DNA of 64,000 bases from Olsenella sp. An270 (GTDB lineage: Bacteria > Actinomycetota > Coriobacteriia > Coriobacteriales > Atopobiaceae). The stretch lies in the NCBI RefSeq assembly GCF_002159735.1, contig NZ_NFJF01000002.1, positions 1-64,000 of the forward strand, in the 5' to 3' direction. The notes beneath the pieces are model-generated. The model was not told the origin of the DNA. It saw nothing but the letters and a program-made list of their open reading frames with translations, and did no database searches. The position numbers were made by a program, and so were the translations under genes. Shown here one piece after another: positions 61,855 through 64,000 of this stretch (the first letter of the stretch is position 1; each line of letters starts with the position of its first letter).

Positions 61855-62440
61855 GGCAACTCCCTCGTAGTCGGACGTTCTTCTTGGCTGCATTTTCGCC
61901 GAAACAGAGAGACTGCACAAAATGAGGCCGTTTCGAGGGCATTATTGTGCATTTCCTCTGTCTCGGTGATGAGCGGAACGATGGGGCTGCCGAGCTGGTG
62001 CACTTGGCAGGCGGTTTCGCTGGGCGACTCGAGGGAAAGCTGCCTTCAAAGCCGACTTGTGAATAGATTTCTGGAAGCCCGACGGGGTGGTGCCTAGGAC
62101 GGGAGGGCAAACGCCCAGTTGTTTTTAATTCAATAAACAATGTTAGGTCACCACGCGGGAGAAATCTGTTCATAAGTCGGTTCTCAAGTCACTTTCTCCC
62201 GTTTTGGCGTGCCGGGCGCCGCCGGCCGAGGGGCCGCGGGCAAGAAGAACGAACGACGCGTGTGGTGGTCGTGGAGTGGTTCTTCTGGCCATGCCGTTCG
62301 CAGCCGCAAACGTACCGCCCGCGGCATCGCGAAAATTCCTCTTGAAACACTCTTGAAAAGTGGGAATATATGGGCTAACAAACATTTTGTTTGGATACCA
62401 GACAAAAAGTTGGTAAGCCCGAAGGAGCAAGGAGGAAGCG
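61855..62440. other. gene-free region: hairpin, 153-bp element, ygeX promoter
   Basis: Three structures and no gene. An imperfect 22-bp inverted repeat (61899-61920 against 61945-61966, 18 of 22 matching) lies upstream of bioY. The second 153-bp element is at 62040-62192. The ygeX control region has CAAAC-ATTTT-GTTTG at 62379-62393, a near copy of the palindrome in front of the YheO-type regulator gene, and AAGGAGCAAGGAGG before the TTG start. Confidence 0.65.
62040..62192. repeat. 153-bp inverted-repeat element, copy 2
   Basis: The left arm begins CTGCCTTCAAAGCCGACTTG and continues TGAATAGATTTCT (62040-62072); the right arm (62160-62192) carries AGAAATCTGTTCATAAGTCG. The arms are about 80% complementary. 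The length and orientation equal those of the copy at 9664-9816, and the interiors share CCCAG...TTTAATTC at matching positions, so the two are homologous. Confidence 0.75.
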
Positions 62441-63655
62441 TTGAGCGAGAAGATCAAGTGGGTCGCCAACAAGATGCCTAAGAGCGACGACCGCCACCTC
62501 GGCATCATGTCCCTCGAGAACGTGGAGGCGGCGCGCAGCTTCCACCAGAGCTTCCCGCAGTACGATGTCACCCCGCTCGCCAAGCTCGACGCGCTGGCGG
62601 GCGAGCTCGGCCTCAAGAACCTGGCCGTGAAGGACGAGTCCTACCGCTTTGGCCTCAACGCCTTCAAGGTGCTCGGCGGCTCCTTCGCCATGGCCAACTA
62701 CATCGCGGGCAAGATCGGCCGCCCGGTCTCCGAGATGACTTACGACTACCTCACGAGCGACGAGCTTGCGCGCGACTTCGGCCAGGCCACGTTCTTCACC
62801 GCCACCGACGGCAACCACGGCCGCGGCGTTGCCTGGGCCGCCAACAAGCTGGGCCAGAAGGCCGTCGTGCACATGCCCAAGGGCAGCGTGAAGAGCCGCT
62901 TTGACAACATCGCCGCCGAGGGCGCCGAGGTCACCATCGAGGACGTCAACTACGACGAGTGCGTCCGCATGGCGGCCGCCGAGGCCGAGGCCTGCGAGAA
63001 CGGCGTCATCGTGCAGGACACCGCCTGGGACGGCTACGAGGAGATTCCGTCCTGGATCATGGAGGGCTACGGCACCATGGCCTCCGAGGCGGCCGAGCAG
63101 TACGCGGCGGCCGGCGTGGAGCGCCCGACGCACGTCTTTGTGCAGGCCGGCGTCGGCAGCCTGGCCGGTGGCGTGGTGGGCTACTTCACCAACCTCTTCC
63201 CCGACAACCCGCCCACCTTTGTGGTGATGGAGGCCGACACCGCGGCCTGCCTCTACAAGGGTGCGCTCGCCGGCGACGGCGACCCGCGCATCGTGGACGG
63301 CGACATGCCCACGATCATGGCGGGCCTCGCCTGCGGCGAGCCCAACACGCTGGGCTGGGACATCCTGCGCAACCACGTGTCCGTGTTCGTGAGCTGCCCC
63401 AACTGGGTGGCTGCCAAGGGCATGCGCGTGCTCGGCGCCCCCAGGAAGGGCGACCCGCGCGTCATCTCCGGCGAGTCCGGCGCCGTGGGCGCGGGCCTCG
63501 TCACGACCCTCATGGAGTCCGACGAGTACGCCGAGCTCCGCGAGGCCATCGGCCTGGATGAGACGAGCTCCGTGCTGCTCTTCTCGACCGAGGGCGACAC
63601 GGACCCGGTGAACTACCGCAAGGTCGTGTGGGACGGCGCGTACCCCGCTGAGTAG
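62441..63655 (+). CDS. ygeX: 2,3-diaminopropionate ammonia-lyase YgeX
   Basis: A 404-residue PLP enzyme that converts 2,3-diaminopropionate to pyruvate and ammonia, the last step of the anaerobic urate route in gut bacteria. The PLP lysine is Lys76 in FGLNAFKVLGG; TATDGNHGRGVAW holds the phosphate-site Asp near 120; GVGSLAGGVVGYF is the glycine-rich loop. The TTG start at 62441 has GGAGG 6 bp upstream. Its partner genes ssnA/ygfK/Mo hydroxylase lie 23-30 kb to the left, and ygeY follows. Confidence 0.94.
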   Translation: MSEKIKWVANKMPKSDDRHLGIMSLENVEAARSFHQSFPQYDVTPLAKLDALAGELGLKNLAVKDESYRFGLNAFKVLGGSFAMANYIAGKIGRPVSEMTYDYLTSDELARDFGQATFFTATDGNHGRGVAWAANKLGQKAVVHMPKGSVKSRFDNIAAEGAEVTIEDVNYDECVRMAAAEAEACENGVIVQDTAWDGYEEIPSWIMEGYGTMASEAAEQYAAAGVERPTHVFVQAGVGSLAGGVVGYFTNLFPDNPPTFVVMEADTAACLYKGALAGDGDPRIVDGDMPTIMAGLACGEPNTLGWDILRNHVSVFVSCPNWVAAKGMRVLGAPRKGDPRVISGESGAVGAGLVTTLMESDEYAELREAIGLDETSSVLLFSTEGDTDPVNYRKVVWDGAYPAE

Positions 63656-63662
63656 GGGAGAG

Positions 63663-63684
63663 CGAGAAGAACGGGTTCTTCTCG
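63663..63684. repeat. hairpin from an inverted pair of uptake-like motifs
   Basis: CGAGAAGAAC and GTTCTTCTCG form a perfect 10-bp stem with a GG loop in the gap between ygeX and ygeY. It is the same arrangement as at 32233-32256 but made from the GAAGAAC variant. Confidence 0.8.
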
Positions 63685-63727
63685 GCAGATGACTGGTAAC
63701 GAGGGCGTCAGAAAGGACGTAAGCAAA

Positions 63728-64000
63728 ATGGCCAAGGAACTGGATTTCGAGCAGATCAAGAGCGCGGCGGAGGCGTACGGCAAGGACATGACCGCCTTCC
63801 TGCGCGCCATGATCTCCCACCCGAGCGAGTCCTGCGAGGAGGGTGAGGTCGTGGCCTGCATCAAGGCCGAGATGGAGAAGCTCGGCTTTGACAAGGTCGA
63901 GGTCGACGGCCTGGGCAACGTCATCGGCTGGATGGGCGAGGGCGACAAGATCATCGCCATCGACTCCCACATCGACACCGTGGGCATCGGCAACCGCGAC
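63728..64000 (+). CDS. ygeY: YgeY family M20 peptidase/hydrolase (partial)
   Basis: The first 91 codons of an M20 metallohydrolase, cut by the window end. It has LRAMISHPSESCEEGEVVACI, VDGLGNVIGWMG and the metal ligands in IIAIDSHIDTVGIGN (His, Asp). YgeY is a selenium-cluster-associated hydrolase of the urate/diaminopropionate pathway, usually directly after ygeX. The start is ATG at 63728 behind AAAGGA. Confidence 0.92.
   Translation, partial: MAKELDFEQIKSAAEAYGKDMTAFLRAMISHPSESCEEGEVVACIKAEMEKLGFDKVEVDGLGNVIGWMGEGDKIIAIDSHIDTVGIGNRD

Overview
The window reads as chromosome of a high-GC Gram-positive from the class Coriobacteriia, most likely an Olsenella/Atopobium-like gut actinobacterium. 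I infer this from the GC-rich codon use, the AmaP/DUF2273/Asp23 envelope trio, DegV and DUF1836 proteins, the sufCBDSU-rrf2 order, GatCAB, and a selenium-type xanthine dehydrogenase cluster. No rRNA, tRNA, CRISPR, integrase or prophage structural gene was seen.

Layout. 0-8.7 kb: an array of 31-bp repeats, an ECF sigma/anti-sigma pair, luxS-mtnN (activated methyl cycle and AI-2), degV, a DUF1836 regulator with nhaA, and the amaP-DUF2273-asp23 operon. 8.9-16.7 kb: a YdjM-like membrane protein, a TPP riboswitch driving a thiamine-precursor ABC transporter, an M18 aminopeptidase and fructose-bisphosphate aldolase. 16.9-22.2 kb: a complete suf Fe-S assembly operon on the minus strand. 22.5-29.0 kb: a BASS transporter, a 32-codon membrane peptide gene, gatCAB and a YitT protein. 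29.2-29.9 kb: a Phd-like/PIN toxin-antitoxin pair.

29.9-39.7 kb is a purine/urate catabolic locus: a divergent YheO-type regulator, an NCS2 permease, ssnA, ygfK, a 2x[4Fe-4S] ferredoxin and a [2Fe-2S]-Mo hydroxylase. ygeX and the start of ygeY, which belong to the same pathway in other bacteria, lie at 62.4-64 kb. An almost identical palindrome precedes the regulator gene and ygeX, so the halves look like one regulon.

40-60 kb between the halves is accessory DNA rich in defence and toxin-antitoxin genes: an RloA-RloB-DUF2971 operon, a decayed PIN module, a solitary RelB-type antitoxin beside an ApeA-like HEPN protein, an MmeI-like type IIG enzyme with DUF6508 and a GmrSD-like DUF262/DUF1524 protein, a second HEPN protein, a truncated ADP-ribosylglycohydrolase, and an MqsR/MqsA-Panacea operon with a membrane protein. 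Ordinary genes (an AGCS symporter, two lipoproteins) are interspersed. 60.5-61.9 kb has a HAD phosphatase and BioY.

The strongest genome-scale signal is a dispersed 13-mer, CGT(T/C)CTTCTCGCC, in either orientation. Its octamer core occurs about 37 times by my reading, in several reading frames, between genes, and as inverted pairs forming hairpins at gene ends. This is the behaviour of a DNA uptake sequence. Long inverted repeats between genes, including two copies of a 153-bp element, are a second unexplained layer.
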